Below, one piece after another: positions 43,208 through 53,470 of a stretch of 64,000 nt of DNA (its first letter is position 1; each line of letters starts with the position of its first letter). The position numbers and the translations under genes are program-made. The notes beneath the pieces are model-generated. The model was not told the DNA's origin. It saw only the letters and a list, made by a program, of their open reading frames with translations, and ran no database searches. This stretch comes from Cupriavidus sp. MP-37 (GTDB lineage: Bacteria > Pseudomonadota > Gammaproteobacteria > Burkholderiales > Burkholderiaceae), in NCBI RefSeq assembly GCF_020618415.1, contig NZ_CP085345.1:186001-250000 (forward strand). Direction: 5' to 3'.

Positions 43208-43948
43208 ATGACCCCGCAGGACCATATCCTTATCGTCGACGACGACCGCGAAATCCGCGAACTGGTTGCCGCCTACCTCGAGCGCAGCGGCATGCGCGTG
43301 TCCCTGGCCGCCAACGGGCGCGAGATGCGCGCCGCGCTGGACAAGGGCTCGGTCGACCTGGTGGTGCTGGACCTGATGCTGCCCGGCGAAGACGGCCTGG
43401 CGCTGTGTCGCGACCTGCGCGCGGGCGAGCGGCGCAACCTGCCGGTGCTGATGCTGACCGCGCGCAACGAGGAAGCCGACCGCATCCTGGGGCTGGAGAT
43501 GGGCGCCGACGACTACCTGGTCAAGCCGTTCGCCGCGCGCGAGCTGCTGGCGCGGATCCGCTCGGTGCTGCGGCGCACGCGCATGCTGCCGCCCAACCTG
43601 CAGGTCACCGAGGCGGCCAGCATGCTGGCGTTCGGCCCGTGGCGGCTCGACACCAATGCCCGCCACCTGCTCGACGAGCAGGACGTGATCGTCGCGCTCA
43701 GCGGGGCGGAATACCGCCTGCTGCGCGTCTTCGTCGACCACCCGCAGCGCGTGCTGACGCGCGACCAGTTGCTGAACCTGACCCAGGGCCGCGACGCCGA
43801 ACTGTTCGAGCGCTCGATCGACCTGCTGGTGAGCCGCCTGCGCCAGCGCCTGCGCGACGATGCGCGCGAGCCGCGCTACATCAAGACCGTGCGCAACGGC
43901 GGCTATGTCTTCAGCGCCACCGTCGAAATCCGCGAGGAGCGCGCATGA
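43208..43948 (+). CDS. OmpR family response regulator
   Basis: A 246-residue two-component response regulator. The receiver domain (residues 5-120) has the acidic pair in IVDDDREIR, phospho-acceptor Asp55 in VVLDLMLPGEDG and Lys107 in ADDYLVKPFA. The OmpR-type winged helix fills residues 145-240 (LTRDQLLNL, VSRLRQRLRDD, IKTVRNGGYVF). Its stop overlaps the ATG of the sensor kinase (ATGA). The tandem repeat at 43080 is a candidate binding site for self-control and for control of the divergent CcdA-redoxin genes. Confidence 0.92.
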   Translation: MTPQDHILIVDDDREIRELVAAYLERSGMRVSLAANGREMRAALDKGSVDLVVLDLMLPGEDGLALCRDLRAGERRNLPVLMLTARNEEADRILGLEMGADDYLVKPFAARELLARIRSVLRRTRMLPPNLQVTEAASMLAFGPWRLDTNARHLLDEQDVIVALSGAEYRLLRVFVDHPQRVLTRDQLLNLTQGRDAELFERSIDLLVSRLRQRLRDDAREPRYIKTVRNGGYVFSATVEIREERA

Positions 43949-45255
43949 ACGGGCGCGCGCGCAAGGGGCTGGCATGGCCGCGCACGCTGTTCGCGCGGCT
44001 GATGGTGATCCTGCTGGTCGGGCTGGTGCTGGCGCAGAGCCTGTCGTACAGCCTGGTGATGATGGAACGCAAGAGCGCCGCCGACCGGCTGATGCTGGGC
44101 AACCTGGAGCGCGACGTGGCCAGCTCGGTGGCGATGCTCGACATGCTGCCGGCGGACCAGCGCGCAGCCTGGCTCGAGCGGGTGCGGCGCGACAACTACA
44201 GCTACCGGCTCGATGCCGGCACCCCGGGCGAGCCGCCGCAGGCTCCGCTGGCGCGCCGGGCCGTCGACACCATTGCCGAGGCGCTGCAAGGCCGCTATCC
44301 GGTCTCTGCCAGTTCCCAGCCGGGCGGCGGCTTCCAGGTCCACCTGCGGCTGCATGACGGCAGCCCGCTGACCATCGACGTGCAGCCCAGGCGTTCGCTG
44401 GTATCGCCGTGGCTGCTGGCGATGCTGGCGGCGCAGCTGGCGCTGCTGGTGGCCTGTGCCTGGCTGGCGGTGCGCGTGGTCACGCGCCCGCTCAGCCAGC
44501 TGGCCAGCGCCGCCGAGAACCTGGGCCCGGACCTGAAGGCGCAGCGCGTGCCCGAAACCGGGCCGGCCGAGGTGGCCCATGCCGCCGCCGCCTTCAACGC
44601 CATGCAGGCGCGCATTGCCGGCTACCTGGATGAGCGCGTGCAGATCCTGGCCGCGATCTCGCACGACCTGCAGACGCCGATCACGCGCATGCGCCTGCGC
44701 GTGGACCTGATGGAGGCGTCGCCGACCCAGCAGAAGCTCTACCACGACCTGCGCGAGATGGAGCACCTGGTGCGCGAAGGCGTGGCCTATGCGCGCACCT
44801 TGCAGGGCGGCACTGAAACCCCGGCCCGCATCGATCCCGATGCGCTGCTCGACAGCCTCGCGGGCGACTACCTCGATGCCGGCCATACCATCGCCATCGA
44901 AGGCCAGGCCGGCGCGCCGCTGCTGACGCGGCCGCAGGCGCTGCGGCGCATCCTGACCAACCTGATCGACAACGCGCTGAAGTTCGGCGCCGAGGTCACG
45001 CTGGCGGTGGCGCGGCAGGACGATGGCTGGCTGCAGATCGCCGTGCAGGACCGCGGGCCGGGCATTCCGGAGGCGGAACTGGAGCGCGTGATGCAGCCGT
45101 ACTACCGGGTCGAAACCTCGCGCAACCGCGGCACCGGCGGCACCGGCCTGGGGCTGGCGATCGCGCAGCAACTGACACAGGCGCTGGGCGGCACGCTGCA
45201 GCTGGCCAATCGCGAAGGCGGCGGGCTGCAGGCAACGCTGCGCCTGCCCGCCTGA
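43945..45255 (+). CDS. Sensor histidine kinase
   Basis: A 436-residue inner-membrane sensor kinase. Two membrane helices (about residues 17-37 and 155-175) frame a short periplasmic domain of about 115 residues. A HAMP region (VVTRPLSQLASAAENLG), the H-box AISHDLQTPITRMRL with phospho-acceptor His240, and the ATPase motifs (NLIDNALKFG, DRGPGIPEAE, GTGGTGLGLAIAQQL) follow. The general type is EnvZ/OmpR-like. It is translationally coupled to the response regulator. The periplasmic signal is unknown, but the divergent redoxin genes hint at redox or thiol stress. Confidence 0.9.
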   Translation: MNGRARKGLAWPRTLFARLMVILLVGLVLAQSLSYSLVMMERKSAADRLMLGNLERDVASSVAMLDMLPADQRAAWLERVRRDNYSYRLDAGTPGEPPQAPLARRAVDTIAEALQGRYPVSASSQPGGGFQVHLRLHDGSPLTIDVQPRRSLVSPWLLAMLAAQLALLVACAWLAVRVVTRPLSQLASAAENLGPDLKAQRVPETGPAEVAHAAAAFNAMQARIAGYLDERVQILAAISHDLQTPITRMRLRVDLMEASPTQQKLYHDLREMEHLVREGVAYARTLQGGTETPARIDPDALLDSLAGDYLDAGHTIAIEGQAGAPLLTRPQALRRILTNLIDNALKFGAEVTLAVARQDDGWLQIAVQDRGPGIPEAELERVMQPYYRVETSRNRGTGGTGLGLAIAQQLTQALGGTLQLANREGGGLQATLRLPA

Positions 45256-45268
45256 CGATGTCCTTTCT

Positions 45269-45294
45269 CCCCTCTCCCGCTTGCGGGAGAGGGG
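45269..45294. repeat. REP-like perfect hairpin after the sensor kinase gene
   Basis: CCCCTCTCCCGC (45269-45280) and GCGGGAGAGGGG (45283-45294) form a perfect 12-bp stem with a two-base TT loop, followed by further G-rich sequence. This CTCTCCCGCTTGCGGGAGAG element is a familiar dispersed intergenic palindrome in Proteobacteria. It lies 14 bases after the kinase stop and could also act as a terminator or mRNA-stabilising stem. Only one copy is in the window. Confidence 0.7.
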
Positions 45295-45427
45295 CGGGGG
45301 AGAGGGCCGGCGCCTCGACGAAGTCAGTGCGCACAAAATCCATGCCCCCTCCCCATGGCGCATATCCTGCATATCCCCCAAATCCGTTAAGCACAAATCC
45401 CGCTGCATCCCCTGATCGGGGGATAAA

Positions 45428-45676
45428 ATGCCATTTGGCCTATTCGGGTTATGTCATGAACATCATAATCAATTAGCACTAGAACAATACGAATGGACGA
45501 GGCGATTTCGTGAAAGAAATCGGGAGACGTGGCTTGAGTTTACCTGGCCGATGTTGAATGCGGAGATTCGGCTGGAAGCCTTGCCAGTGCTGGTATGCAA
45601 GCGAATAATGCCACGCAGCACACCACCGTATCCCGAAATTTGCATAAGCTATTTCGAGCGATACACAGACGAATAA
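45428..45676 (+). CDS. Low-GC orphan ORF (82 aa)
   Basis: An 82-residue product I do not recognise (MPFGLFGLCHEHHNQ, then RFRERNRETWLEFTWP). GC is clearly lower than in both neighbours, and codon use is unlike the rest of the window, which suggests foreign origin. GGGGATAAA lies directly before the ATG, giving only a moderate ribosome-binding site. It may be a real small gene or a remnant of an inserted element. Confidence 0.4.
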   Translation: MPFGLFGLCHEHHNQLALEQYEWTRRFRERNRETWLEFTWPMLNAEIRLEALPVLVCKRIMPRSTPPYPEICISYFERYTDE

Positions 45677-46026
45677 GTGATTGGATTAATTTATCCAGTC
45701 ACCAATTCGTTTGCGAAAATTAACAATCTCTTCGCCGCCCCCTCCTTACAATCGCTTACGCATTGCGGCAACGCAGCCCGATTGATCGGCCCCTGCGGTT
45801 GCACGACGCCATTCCCGCTGCGAATGGCCATCCGGCGCAGTTCCTCGGTGCCGCGCCGGATCCCGTAGGCCTGTTCTGCCGGTTTTCGCTTCCGGCCAGG
45901 TCCGGTCGGGTTCCGTGTCCTCGTGCCGCACTGCGATAAGCCGATAACGGACCTCAAGCACACGCGCGCCTGCGCCATCGGCGCGTGGCGCAAGCTTGGG
46001 CAACACAGAGACAGGCTGCGGATCCC
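45677..46026. other. 350-bp region upstream of pgaA
   Basis: The first 90 bases are AT-rich like the preceding orphan ORF; the rest returns to normal composition. Open frames on both strands have no recognisable sequence. It must hold the pga promoter and a long leader, but I find no hexamer pair or riboswitch I would defend. Confidence 0.4.
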
Positions 46027-48558
46027 ATGGATTCACTGATGAAGCGCCCTGAGCGCGCCCGCAACAGGGCGCCGCGGCGGCAGGGAGGGCCCCGGCGCGC
46101 AACGGCCGGGCGGGTTACCGGGCTCGCTTCCGGACTTGCTGCAGGGCTGGCGGCGATGTGCTGGCTGCCGGCATGCGCGCATGCCGATTCCAACTATGAC
46201 GCACTGATCCGGCAGGCCCGCGCCGGCGACTATGCGCCGGCGCTGGATATGCTGCGCGAGCGCGTGGCGCGCGCGCCGTCGGACCGGCGGGCCGCCTGGG
46301 ACCGGATCGTCATCGCCAGCTGGGCGGGGCGCCCGGCGGAAGTGCTGGAGGCCTATGGCAGCCTCGGCGACACCCGTGCGCTGCCGCCGGAGGTGCTGTC
46401 GGCGGTGGCCGGCGCCTTGCGCGACGAGCGCCGCTGGGAGCAGGCGCTGGCGCGCTATCGCGAGGGCCGGCAACGCTTTCCGGCGCGGGCGGTGTTCGCG
46501 GTCGGCGAAGTGATGGTGCTGGCCGACAGCGGCCAGGCCGCCGAGGCGGTGGCGTTGGGCCAGGCGCTGGTGCAGCGCGATCCCGCCGCGGTCGACAGCC
46601 GCCTGGCGCTGGCCTATGCGCAGGCGCGCGCCGGCGAGCCGTACGCGGCCTTGTTCGAGGCCGACCAGGCGTACCTGCGCGCGCCGCAGCGCGCCGAGGT
46701 CGTGCGTGAGTATGTCGGCGCGCTGCGGCGCGCGGGGCTGCCGGAGGCGGCGTTGCGCGTCGCGGGAGAGCATCCGGCCTTGTTCGACCAGCGCGCGCGG
46801 CTGGCGCTGGAACTCGATGCCGTGGCCGAGCTGGTGCGCCTGGCTGACCTGCCGTCCCGCACCGAAGCCGAGCGCTTTGCCATTGCCGACCGCGCGCTGG
46901 CGCGCTATGACGCATTGCTGCCCGTGCTGCAGTCGCTGGGGCCGGAGGCGGCGCCGCAGCTGCGCCGCGCGCGCATCGATCGCCTGGCCGCGCTGCATGC
47001 GCGGGTCCGGATGCAGGACGTGGTGAACGCATACGAGGCGCTGCGCGCCGACGGCGTCGAAGTGCCGGCGTATGCATTGGGCGATGTCGCCGCCGCCTAC
47101 CTGTACCTGCGCCAGCCGGAGCAGGCCGCGCCGCTGTTCACGCAGGTGCGCGACGCCTATCCGCAGGGCCTCGATCCCGAAACCCGGCTCAAGGCGCAGA
47201 CCGGCCTCTACTACGCCAACGCCGAGGCCGAAGCTTTCGATCCCGCCGCGCAGGCAGTGGAGCAGGCCAGCGCCGAGCAGCCGCGCTGGCGCTGGGTGCG
47301 CGGCCAGCCCATGCGGCAACCCAACGACCTGTGGCTGCAGGCCGAGCAGACCGCCACGCGCGCCGACCTGCAGGCCGACGCCACCGCGTCCGCGCAGCAG
47401 AAGCTGGAAGACCTGGTGCGCAAGGCGCCGGGCCATTCGGGCCTGCGCGCGGCGCTGGCGGACGTGTACCGCGCCCGCGGCTGGCCGCGCGCGGCCGAGG
47501 GCGAGCTGAAGCTGGCCGAGACCCTGACCCCGCGCAGCCTGGCGGTGGAGGTGCAACAGGGGCATGCCGCGCTCGACTTGCAGGAATGGCGCCAGGCCGA
47601 GATGCTGCGCGACGATACCCTGGCACGCTTTCCCGAAGACCTGACGGCGCGGCGCCTGGACCGCGAATGGCAAGTCCACAACAAGGCCGAGCTGCGCATC
47701 GAGGGCTATCGCGGGCTGGCCAACGACAGCGCCGTGGTCGGCAACGGCAACTTCGGCATCGAAGCGGTGCTGTACACGCCGCCGATCAACTATGACTGGC
47801 GCGCCTTCGGCGGCATCGGCTATGCCACCGGCCGCTTCGACGAAGGCCGCGTCGATTACCGCTGGGCGCGCGCCGGCGCCCAATGGCGCGTGCGCGACCT
47901 GACCGTCGAGGGCGAACTGTCGCTGCATGGCTATGGCCAGGGCGCGCGCCAGGGCGGGCGCATCGCCGCGGACTATGACATCGACGACCGCTGGCGCGTG
48001 GGCGCCTCGGCGGCGCTGCGCTCAACCGGCACGCCGCTGCAGGCGCTCAAGCACGGCATCTATGCCGACACCGTGCAGGCCTATGCGCGCTGGCGCCGCA
48101 GCGAAGCCAGCGAATGGATGCTGACCGTCGCGCCGTCGCGCTTCAGCGACGGCAATGACCGGCTGGAGGCCGGCGTGTCCGGCGTGCAGCGCTTCTATAC
48201 CGCGCCGCATTTAAAGGCCGACCTGCTGGTCGACCTGTGGGCGACGCGCAATAGCCGTGCCGACACGCCGTACTACAACCCGCGCTCGGACCTGACCGTG
48301 CTGCCGTCGGTGCGCCTGACGCACATGCTGTACCGGCGCTACGAGACCGTATGGGAACAGCAGTTCCTGGCCGGCACCGGCGCCTACAGCCAGCGCGGCT
48401 TCGGCACCGGGGCGATCCTGCTGCTGGGCTACGGCCAGCGCTTCCGCACCAACGACGTGTTCGAGGTCGGCGCCACCGTGACCGGCACCAGCCGCCCCTA
48501 TGACGGCCAGCGCGAGCGCGAACTGCGCATCGTCTTTGACCTGACCTATCGCTTCTGA
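46027..48558 (+). CDS. pgaA: PgaA, poly-beta-1,6-N-acetylglucosamine outer-membrane exporter
   Basis: An 843-residue outer-membrane porin that exports poly-beta-1,6-GlcNAc. A signal peptide follows a basic N-terminus (hydrophobic part ends CAHADS near residue 55). Residues 55 to about 550 are TPR-like helical repeats that bind partly deacetylated polymer in the periplasm. The last 280 residues form a beta-barrel ending in RELRIVFDLTYRF with a terminal Phe. It is the first gene of pgaABCD. The ATG at 46027 is used; one at 46039 is also possible. Confidence 0.92.
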   Translation: MDSLMKRPERARNRAPRRQGGPRRATAGRVTGLASGLAAGLAAMCWLPACAHADSNYDALIRQARAGDYAPALDMLRERVARAPSDRRAAWDRIVIASWAGRPAEVLEAYGSLGDTRALPPEVLSAVAGALRDERRWEQALARYREGRQRFPARAVFAVGEVMVLADSGQAAEAVALGQALVQRDPAAVDSRLALAYAQARAGEPYAALFEADQAYLRAPQRAEVVREYVGALRRAGLPEAALRVAGEHPALFDQRARLALELDAVAELVRLADLPSRTEAERFAIADRALARYDALLPVLQSLGPEAAPQLRRARIDRLAALHARVRMQDVVNAYEALRADGVEVPAYALGDVAAAYLYLRQPEQAAPLFTQVRDAYPQGLDPETRLKAQTGLYYANAEAEAFDPAAQAVEQASAEQPRWRWVRGQPMRQPNDLWLQAEQTATRADLQADATASAQQKLEDLVRKAPGHSGLRAALADVYRARGWPRAAEGELKLAETLTPRSLAVEVQQGHAALDLQEWRQAEMLRDDTLARFPEDLTARRLDREWQVHNKAELRIEGYRGLANDSAVVGNGNFGIEAVLYTPPINYDWRAFGGIGYATGRFDEGRVDYRWARAGAQWRVRDLTVEGELSLHGYGQGARQGGRIAADYDIDDRWRVGASAALRSTGTPLQALKHGIYADTVQAYARWRRSEASEWMLTVAPSRFSDGNDRLEAGVSGVQRFYTAPHLKADLLVDLWATRNSRADTPYYNPRSDLTVLPSVRLTHMLYRRYETVWEQQFLAGTGAYSQRGFGTGAILLLGYGQRFRTNDVFEVGATVTGTSRPYDGQRERELRIVFDLTYRF

Positions 48559-48573
48559 ACAGGAATCCAAGCC

Positions 48574-50592
48574 ATGAACGCAACCCTGCGGCGCGCCTGC
48601 CGCCTGCTCTGGCTGGTGCTGGCCGCATGCCTGCTGGCCGCCTGTGCCAAGGACATCCCGGTGTTCACGCCACCGGCCCAGCGCCCCGCCGCGGCCGCCG
48701 AGCAGCCCTGGCCGCACAACCATGTGGTGGTGCTGGCCTATCACGATGTCGAAGACAAGGACCCCGACCAGGCCTACCTGAGCGTGCGCACCGACCACCT
48801 GGTGGGCCAGCTGGCGTGGCTGCGCGAGAACGGCTACCGCGCGGTCTCGGTCGACCAGGTGCTGGCGGCGCGCCGCGGCGGGCCGCCGCTGCCCGAGCGC
48901 GCCGTGCTGCTGACCTTCGACGACGGCTACCGCAGCTTCTACACCCGCGTGCTGCCGATCCTGAAGGCCTACCGCTGGCCGGCCGTGCTGGCCCCGGTGG
49001 GCAGCTGGCTCGATACCCCCGCGGGGCAGCCGGTGGATTTCGGCGGCACGCCGACGGCGCGCGAGCGCCTGCTCGACTGGCAGCAGCTGCGCGAGATTGC
49101 CGCGTCGGGGCTGGTGGAAATCGGCGCGCATACCGATGCCTTGCACTTTGGCGTGCGCGCCAACCCGCAGGGCAACACCGAACCGGCCGCGGCGGTGCGC
49201 GCCTTCGATGCCGGCACCGGGCGCTATGAAAGCGATGCCGCGCAGCAAGAGAGGTTGCGCGCCGATGTGGCGCGCATCACCGCCAAGGTCCGCGCCGTCA
49301 CCGGCAAGCCGGTGCGTGTGTGGATCTGGCCGTACGGCGCCGAGGGCGGCGCGGCGCTGCGCATCGTCGCCGAGAACGGCTACCAGATGGCGCTGACGCT
49401 GGAAGACGGACTGGCCACGGTGGACCGGCTGATGTCGGGCGCGCGCCTGCTGCTCAGCGACGACCCCGGCCTGCGCAGCTTCGCGCGCTCGGTGGTGGCC
49501 ATGGAAGAGCCCAACGGCATGCGCGTGGCGCACGTGGACCTGGATTACGTCTATGACCCCGATCCCGCCCAGGTCGAACGCAACCTGGGCCTGCTGGTGC
49601 AGCGCATCGCCGACCTGAAGATCGACACCGTGTTCCTGCAGGCGTTTTCCGACGATGACGGCGACGGGCTGGTCAAGTCGGTGTACTTCCCCAACCGCTG
49701 GCTGCCGGTGCGCGCCGACCTGTTCAACCGGGTCGCCTGGCAGCTGGACAACCGCGCCAACGTCAAGGTGTATGCATGGATGCCGGTGCTGAGCTTCGAC
49801 CTCGATCCGTCGCTGGCGCGCGTGGCGCGCTGGGACCCGGCCACCGCCACCGCGGCGGTCGACCCGAAGCAGTATCGGCGCCTGTCGCCGTTCGATCCGG
49901 TGGCCCGGTCCCGCATCGGCGACCTGTATGAAGACCTGGCGCGCCACGCCTTCTTCGACGGCATCCTGTTCCACGACGACGCCTTGCTGGGCGATTTCGA
50001 GGACGCCAGCGCGCCGGCGCTGGCCGCGTATCGCGCCGCCGGCCTGCCCGGTTCGATCGCCGAACTGCGCGCCAGCCCCGAACTGATGCAGCGCTGGACC
50101 CGCATGAAGAGCCGGGCGCTGGTGGACCTTACCCACGAGCTGGCGGCGCGCGTGCGCGAGGTGCGCGGGCCCGCCATCAAGACCGCGCGCAACATCTTTG
50201 CGCTGCCGGTGCTGCAGCCGCAGAGCGAGGCGTGGTTCGCGCAGAACCTGGACGACTTCCTCGCCGCCTACGACTGGACCGCGCCGATGGCCATGCCGTA
50301 CATGGAACAGGTGCCGGCCGGCCAGGAAAACGCCTGGCTCGACCGCATGGTCGACGCCATCGCCCAGCGCCCGGGCGCGCTGCGGCGCACCGTGTTCGAG
50401 CTGCAGGCGCGCGACTGGCGCGCTCCCGCCGCCCGGCCGGTCGACAGCGCGGTGCTGGCCGGCTGGATGCAGCGGCTGCAGCGCCGCGGCGCGCGCAATT
50501 TCGGCTACTACCCGGACGACTTCCACAACAACCAGCCCCGGCTCGAGGTGATCCGGCCGGCGCTGTCCAACGCCTGGTACCCCGCACCATGA
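48574..50592 (+). CDS. pgaB: PgaB, poly-beta-1,6-N-acetylglucosamine N-deacetylase
   Basis: A 672-residue periplasmic lipoprotein that partly deacetylates poly-GlcNAc for export. The lipobox is CLLAACAK (Cys24). The NodB/CE4-type deacetylase covers about residues 45-290, with metal and catalytic Asp in [12 protein letters not shown] and the conserved [11 protein letters not shown]. The C-terminal GH13-like domain (residues 300-650) has [18 protein letters not shown] and [15 protein letters not shown]. It starts 15 bases after pgaA and its stop overlaps the pgaC start. Confidence 0.93.
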   Translation: MNATLRRACRLLWLVLAACLLAACAKDIPVFTPPAQRPAAAAEQPWPHNHVVVLAYHDVEDKDPDQAYLSVRTDHLVGQLAWLRENGYRAVSVDQVLAARRGGPPLPERAVLLTFDDGYRSFYTRVLPILKAYRWPAVLAPVGSWLDTPAGQPVDFGGTPTARERLLDWQQLREIAASGLVEIGAHTDALHFGVRANPQGNTEPAAAVRAFDAGTGRYESDAAQQERLRADVARITAKVRAVTGKPVRVWIWPYGAEGGAALRIVAENGYQMALTLEDGLATVDRLMSGARLLLSDDPGLRSFARSVVAMEEPNGMRVAHVDLDYVYDPDPAQVERNLGLLVQRIADLKIDTVFLQAFSDDDGDGLVKSVYFPNRWLPVRADLFNRVAWQLDNRANVKVYAWMPVLSFDLDPSLARVARWDPATATAAVDPKQYRRLSPFDPVARSRIGDLYEDLARHAFFDGILFHDDALLGDFEDASAPALAAYRAAGLPGSIAELRASPELMQRWTRMKSRALVDLTHELAARVREVRGPAIKTARNIFALPVLQPQSEAWFAQNLDDFLAAYDWTAPMAMPYMEQVPAGQENAWLDRMVDAIAQRPGALRRTVFELQARDWRAPAARPVDSAVLAGWMQRLQRRGARNFGYYPDDFHNNQPRLEVIRPALSNAWYPAP

Positions 50593-51923
50593 TCGAACGA
50601 CTGTTTGCCCTGGTCATCCTGTGCCTTGCGCTGGCGCTGCCGTTCGCGCTGGCCGCCCTTGCCACCGGTGACCTGCTGCTGGCCTTTGTGTTCTTCTATC
50701 CGCTGTTCATGTCCGGCCTGTGGATTGCCGGCGGCCTGTACTTCTGGTGGCACTGGGAGCGCAAGTGGCGCTGGGGCGCCGAACGCGAGGCGCCCGAGGT
50801 GCCCGGCCAGCCATTCATCTCGATCCTGGTGCCGTGCTACAACGAGGAAAAGAACGGCGAGGAAACCCTGCTGGCGGCGCTGGCGCAGCGCTATCCCAGC
50901 TTCGAGGTGATCGCCATCAACGACGGCTCGCGCGACGGCACCGGCGCCTTGCTGGACGCGCTGGCGGCGCGCCATCCCCGGCTGCGCGTGGTGCACCTGG
51001 CGCACAACCAGGGCAAGGCCATGGCGCTGCGCATGGGCGCGCTGGCCGCGCGCGGCGAATACCTGGTCTGCATCGACGGCGACGCCGCGCTGGACCCCGA
51101 CGCGGCCGCCTACCTGGTCGCGCCGATGGTGGCCAACCCGCGCGTGGGCGCGGTCACCGGCAATCCGCGCATCCGCACCCGCTCGACGCTGGTGGGGCGG
51201 ATCCAGGTGGGCGAGTTCTCGTCGATCATCGGCCTGATCAAGCGCACCCAGCGTGTCTACGGCCAGGTGTTCACGGTCTCGGGCGTGGTCGCGGCGTTCC
51301 GGCGCCGCGCGCTCGACCGCGTGGGCTACTGGAGCCTGGACATGATCACCGAGGACATCGACATCAGCTGGAAGCTGCAGCGCGACCACTGGTCGATCTT
51401 CTACGAGCCGCGCGCGCTGTGCTGGATCCTGATGCCCGAGACCGTGCGCGGCCTGCTCAAGCAGCGCCTGCGCTGGGCCCAGGGCGGCGCCGAGGTGTTC
51501 ATGAAGAACGTGCGTTCGATCTGGATCTGGCGGCATCGCCGGCTGTGGCCGCTGATGGCGGAGTACTGCCTGTCGGCGGGCTGGGCCTTCGCCTTCGCCA
51601 TGTCGATCCTGCTGTGGGCGCTGGGCCATTTCATCGAGTTGCCCGCCAATATCCGCATCCAGAAGCTGATGCCGCCGGGCTTTACCGGCATGGTGCTGGC
51701 CGCGGTGTGCCTGCTGCAGTTTGCCCTGAGCGTGCTGATCGACCGCCGCTACGAGCCGCGCCTGGCGCGCACGCTGTACTGGATCATCTGGTATCCGCTG
51801 GCGTACTGGATGGTGGGCATGCTGACCACGCTGCTGGCCTTTCCCAAGGTCATGCTCAAGACCCGGCGCAAGCGTGCGCGCTGGACCAGCCCCGACCGGG
51901 GCATCCACACCATGAGGTCGTGA
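50589..51923 (+). CDS. pgaC: PgaC, poly-beta-1,6-N-acetylglucosamine synthase
   Basis: A 444-residue inner-membrane family-2 glycosyltransferase that polymerises UDP-GlcNAc. Two N-terminal helices precede the catalytic domain with [15 protein letters not shown], the first Asp in [11 protein letters not shown], the DxD-like [21 protein letters not shown] and the processivity motif QRLRWAQGG. Two to three helices follow at the C-terminus. The ATG overlaps the pgaB stop (ATGA). In E. coli, PgaC and PgaD together bind cyclic di-GMP, which probably applies here too. Confidence 0.94.
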   Translation: MIERLFALVILCLALALPFALAALATGDLLLAFVFFYPLFMSGLWIAGGLYFWWHWERKWRWGAEREAPEVPGQPFISILVPCYNEEKNGEETLLAALAQRYPSFEVIAINDGSRDGTGALLDALAARHPRLRVVHLAHNQGKAMALRMGALAARGEYLVCIDGDAALDPDAAAYLVAPMVANPRVGAVTGNPRIRTRSTLVGRIQVGEFSSIIGLIKRTQRVYGQVFTVSGVVAAFRRRALDRVGYWSLDMITEDIDISWKLQRDHWSIFYEPRALCWILMPETVRGLLKQRLRWAQGGAEVFMKNVRSIWIWRHRRLWPLMAEYCLSAGWAFAFAMSILLWALGHFIELPANIRIQKLMPPGFTGMVLAAVCLLQFALSVLIDRRYEPRLARTLYWIIWYPLAYWMVGMLTTLLAFPKVMLKTRRKRARWTSPDRGIHTMRS

Positions 51924-52360
51924 TGAAACCCGAAAGCATGATTATCCGTACCCGGGGCTCGCGCCTGCGCTGGCTGCTCGATGCGCTGCTCACCGCGCTG
52001 GCCTGGGCCGGCTTCTTCTACCTGGGCGCGAGCGGCATCCGCGCCATCCTGCACGAAGCGTCCGCCGGCCCCGGCGTGCCGTTCTGGGCGGCGCTGCTGC
52101 CCACCGTGGGCACGCTGACGGTCTATGTGCTGGTGGGGCTGTTCAACGGCATCGTGCTGCTGTCATGGGCGTTGTACAACCAGTACCGCTTTGCCGGTCT
52201 GGATCGCCGCCGGCCGCTGCCCGCACTGCGCATCGACGAGCTGGCGCGCAGCTTCGGCCTGCCCGGGCAGCGCGTGCGGGCGCTGCAGCTGGCCAAGGTT
52301 GCGGTGGTGGACCATACGCATGAGGGGGAGGTGGCGGAGGTGAGGGCGGTGGTGCCGTGA
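51923..52360 (+). CDS. pgaD: PgaD, poly-N-acetylglucosamine biosynthesis accessory protein
   Basis: A 145-residue membrane protein with two helices (about residues 17-40 and 58-85) and a cytoplasmic tail. It pairs with PgaC and is needed for polymer synthesis and cyclic di-GMP sensing in E. coli. The sequence is weakly conserved (IRTRGSRLRWLLDALLTALA, LSWALYNQYRFAGLDRR), as is usual for PgaD, and its position right after pgaC (TGATG overlap) supports the call. Confidence 0.88.
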   Translation: MKPESMIIRTRGSRLRWLLDALLTALAWAGFFYLGASGIRAILHEASAGPGVPFWAALLPTVGTLTVYVLVGLFNGIVLLSWALYNQYRFAGLDRRRPLPALRIDELARSFGLPGQRVRALQLAKVAVVDHTHEGEVAEVRAVVP

Positions 52361-52423
52361 GGGAGTCGCCGGCGTTGGCTCGGGCGCTTGCCGACCCCCA
52401 AGCGGACAGAGAATCTGCGCTGC

Positions 52424-53242
52424 CTACGGTCCTTCATGTGCGCCGATGGCACCGCTGGCGATGATTTGATGCATGTGCAGCTGCGCCATACTGCCATCGA
52501 ATCGCCCGCCATTGCCGCCGAGGATCTCGGTGGCGTGCCGGGCAGTCTTCAGCAGCGTTGCGACCGCCGCGAACATGGTCGGCGCAGCGGCGAGCCTCTG
52601 CTTTGGCCCGGACAAGGTCAGGGCGCCCACGATTTGCCCCATGGCGCTGAAAACCGGCACCGAGGCGGCCGCGGTCTCGGACTCGCGCTCGCCATATGAC
52701 ACCGCCCACAAGCGCTCGCGCACCTCGCGCCAGCGTTCATCGCCGGTATCGCTGAACGCCAGCAGCACCTTGCCCGAGGCACCGCGATCAATGGGGAATT
52801 CATCGCCGACACCGATCGCGACGCGCACCGCGCGCGCCGGCTCCACCCGATACAGCACCAGCCGCCGGTCCCCCTGACGGACGTAGAACGACGCAGTCTC
52901 GCCGAGTTCGCGGCTGAGTTGCTCGAGCAACGGCTCGATGACAGGACCGACGCGAAACGACCGCTGATAAATCGCGGCCAGCCGCAGCGGCTGCGGGCCA
53001 ATCGCATACTGGCCGTCGTCAAGCTTGCGAATGAAGCCACCGTGCTCGAGCGCGCCGAGCAGGCGCAACACCGTGCTCTTGTACAGGTCCGTGCGGCGGG
53101 CGAGCTCCGTCAGCGTCAGGCGGTCATCGCCGGGTCCAAACGCGCCAAGAATCGCAAAGGCGCGGTCCAGCACCGCCACGCCGCTGGAACTGTCTGCCGG
53201 CGGCAGTTCGGGCCCGCTCGACGGGGGAGTGACGTTATCCAT
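52424..53242 (-). CDS. IclR family transcriptional regulator
   Basis: A 272-residue IclR-type regulator. The N-terminal winged helix is at about residues 22-85 (VAVLDRAFAILGAFG, LTELARRTDLYKSTVLRLLG), and the GAF-like ligand domain follows with DRGASGKVLLAFSD. The ATG at 53242 is chosen over an upstream in-frame start at 53278, which adds only 12 unrelated residues. It is divergent from the CoA-transferase/lyase pair and most likely regulates it in response to a pathway acid. Confidence 0.9.
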   Translation of the reverse strand: MDNVTPPSSGPELPPADSSSGVAVLDRAFAILGAFGPGDDRLTLTELARRTDLYKSTVLRLLGALEHGGFIRKLDDGQYAIGPQPLRLAAIYQRSFRVGPVIEPLLEQLSRELGETASFYVRQGDRRLVLYRVEPARAVRVAIGVGDEFPIDRGASGKVLLAFSDTGDERWREVRERLWAVSYGERESETAAASVPVFSAMGQIVGALTLSGPKQRLAAAPTMFAAVATLLKTARHATEILGGNGGRFDGSMAQLHMHQIIASGAIGAHEGP

Positions 53243-53470
53243 ATGGGTGCTTCCGTGTAGTTCTGTCCAGTAGAACACGCTTCTGAAAAAACAGGAAGAT
53301 TCGGGTATACCCTCTTTTCTAACCCGCTGTACCGCGCCTAAAGTTCTTTTCCATAGAATGACGTTCTACCAGAAAGAACAAAACCGTGAACAACTACCAT
53401 CCTCGTGGGCCAGTCCGGGCGCGCCCGCGTCGAATAACCCGTTCAGTGGTGCCGCGCCGGCCGTAGCGCC

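Noticed and set aside
45691-45993. Minus-strand frame of 100 codons upstream of pgaA
   Set aside because: There is no ribosome-binding site, and its composition does not resemble that of coding sequence; a remnant cannot be excluded but nothing identifies it.
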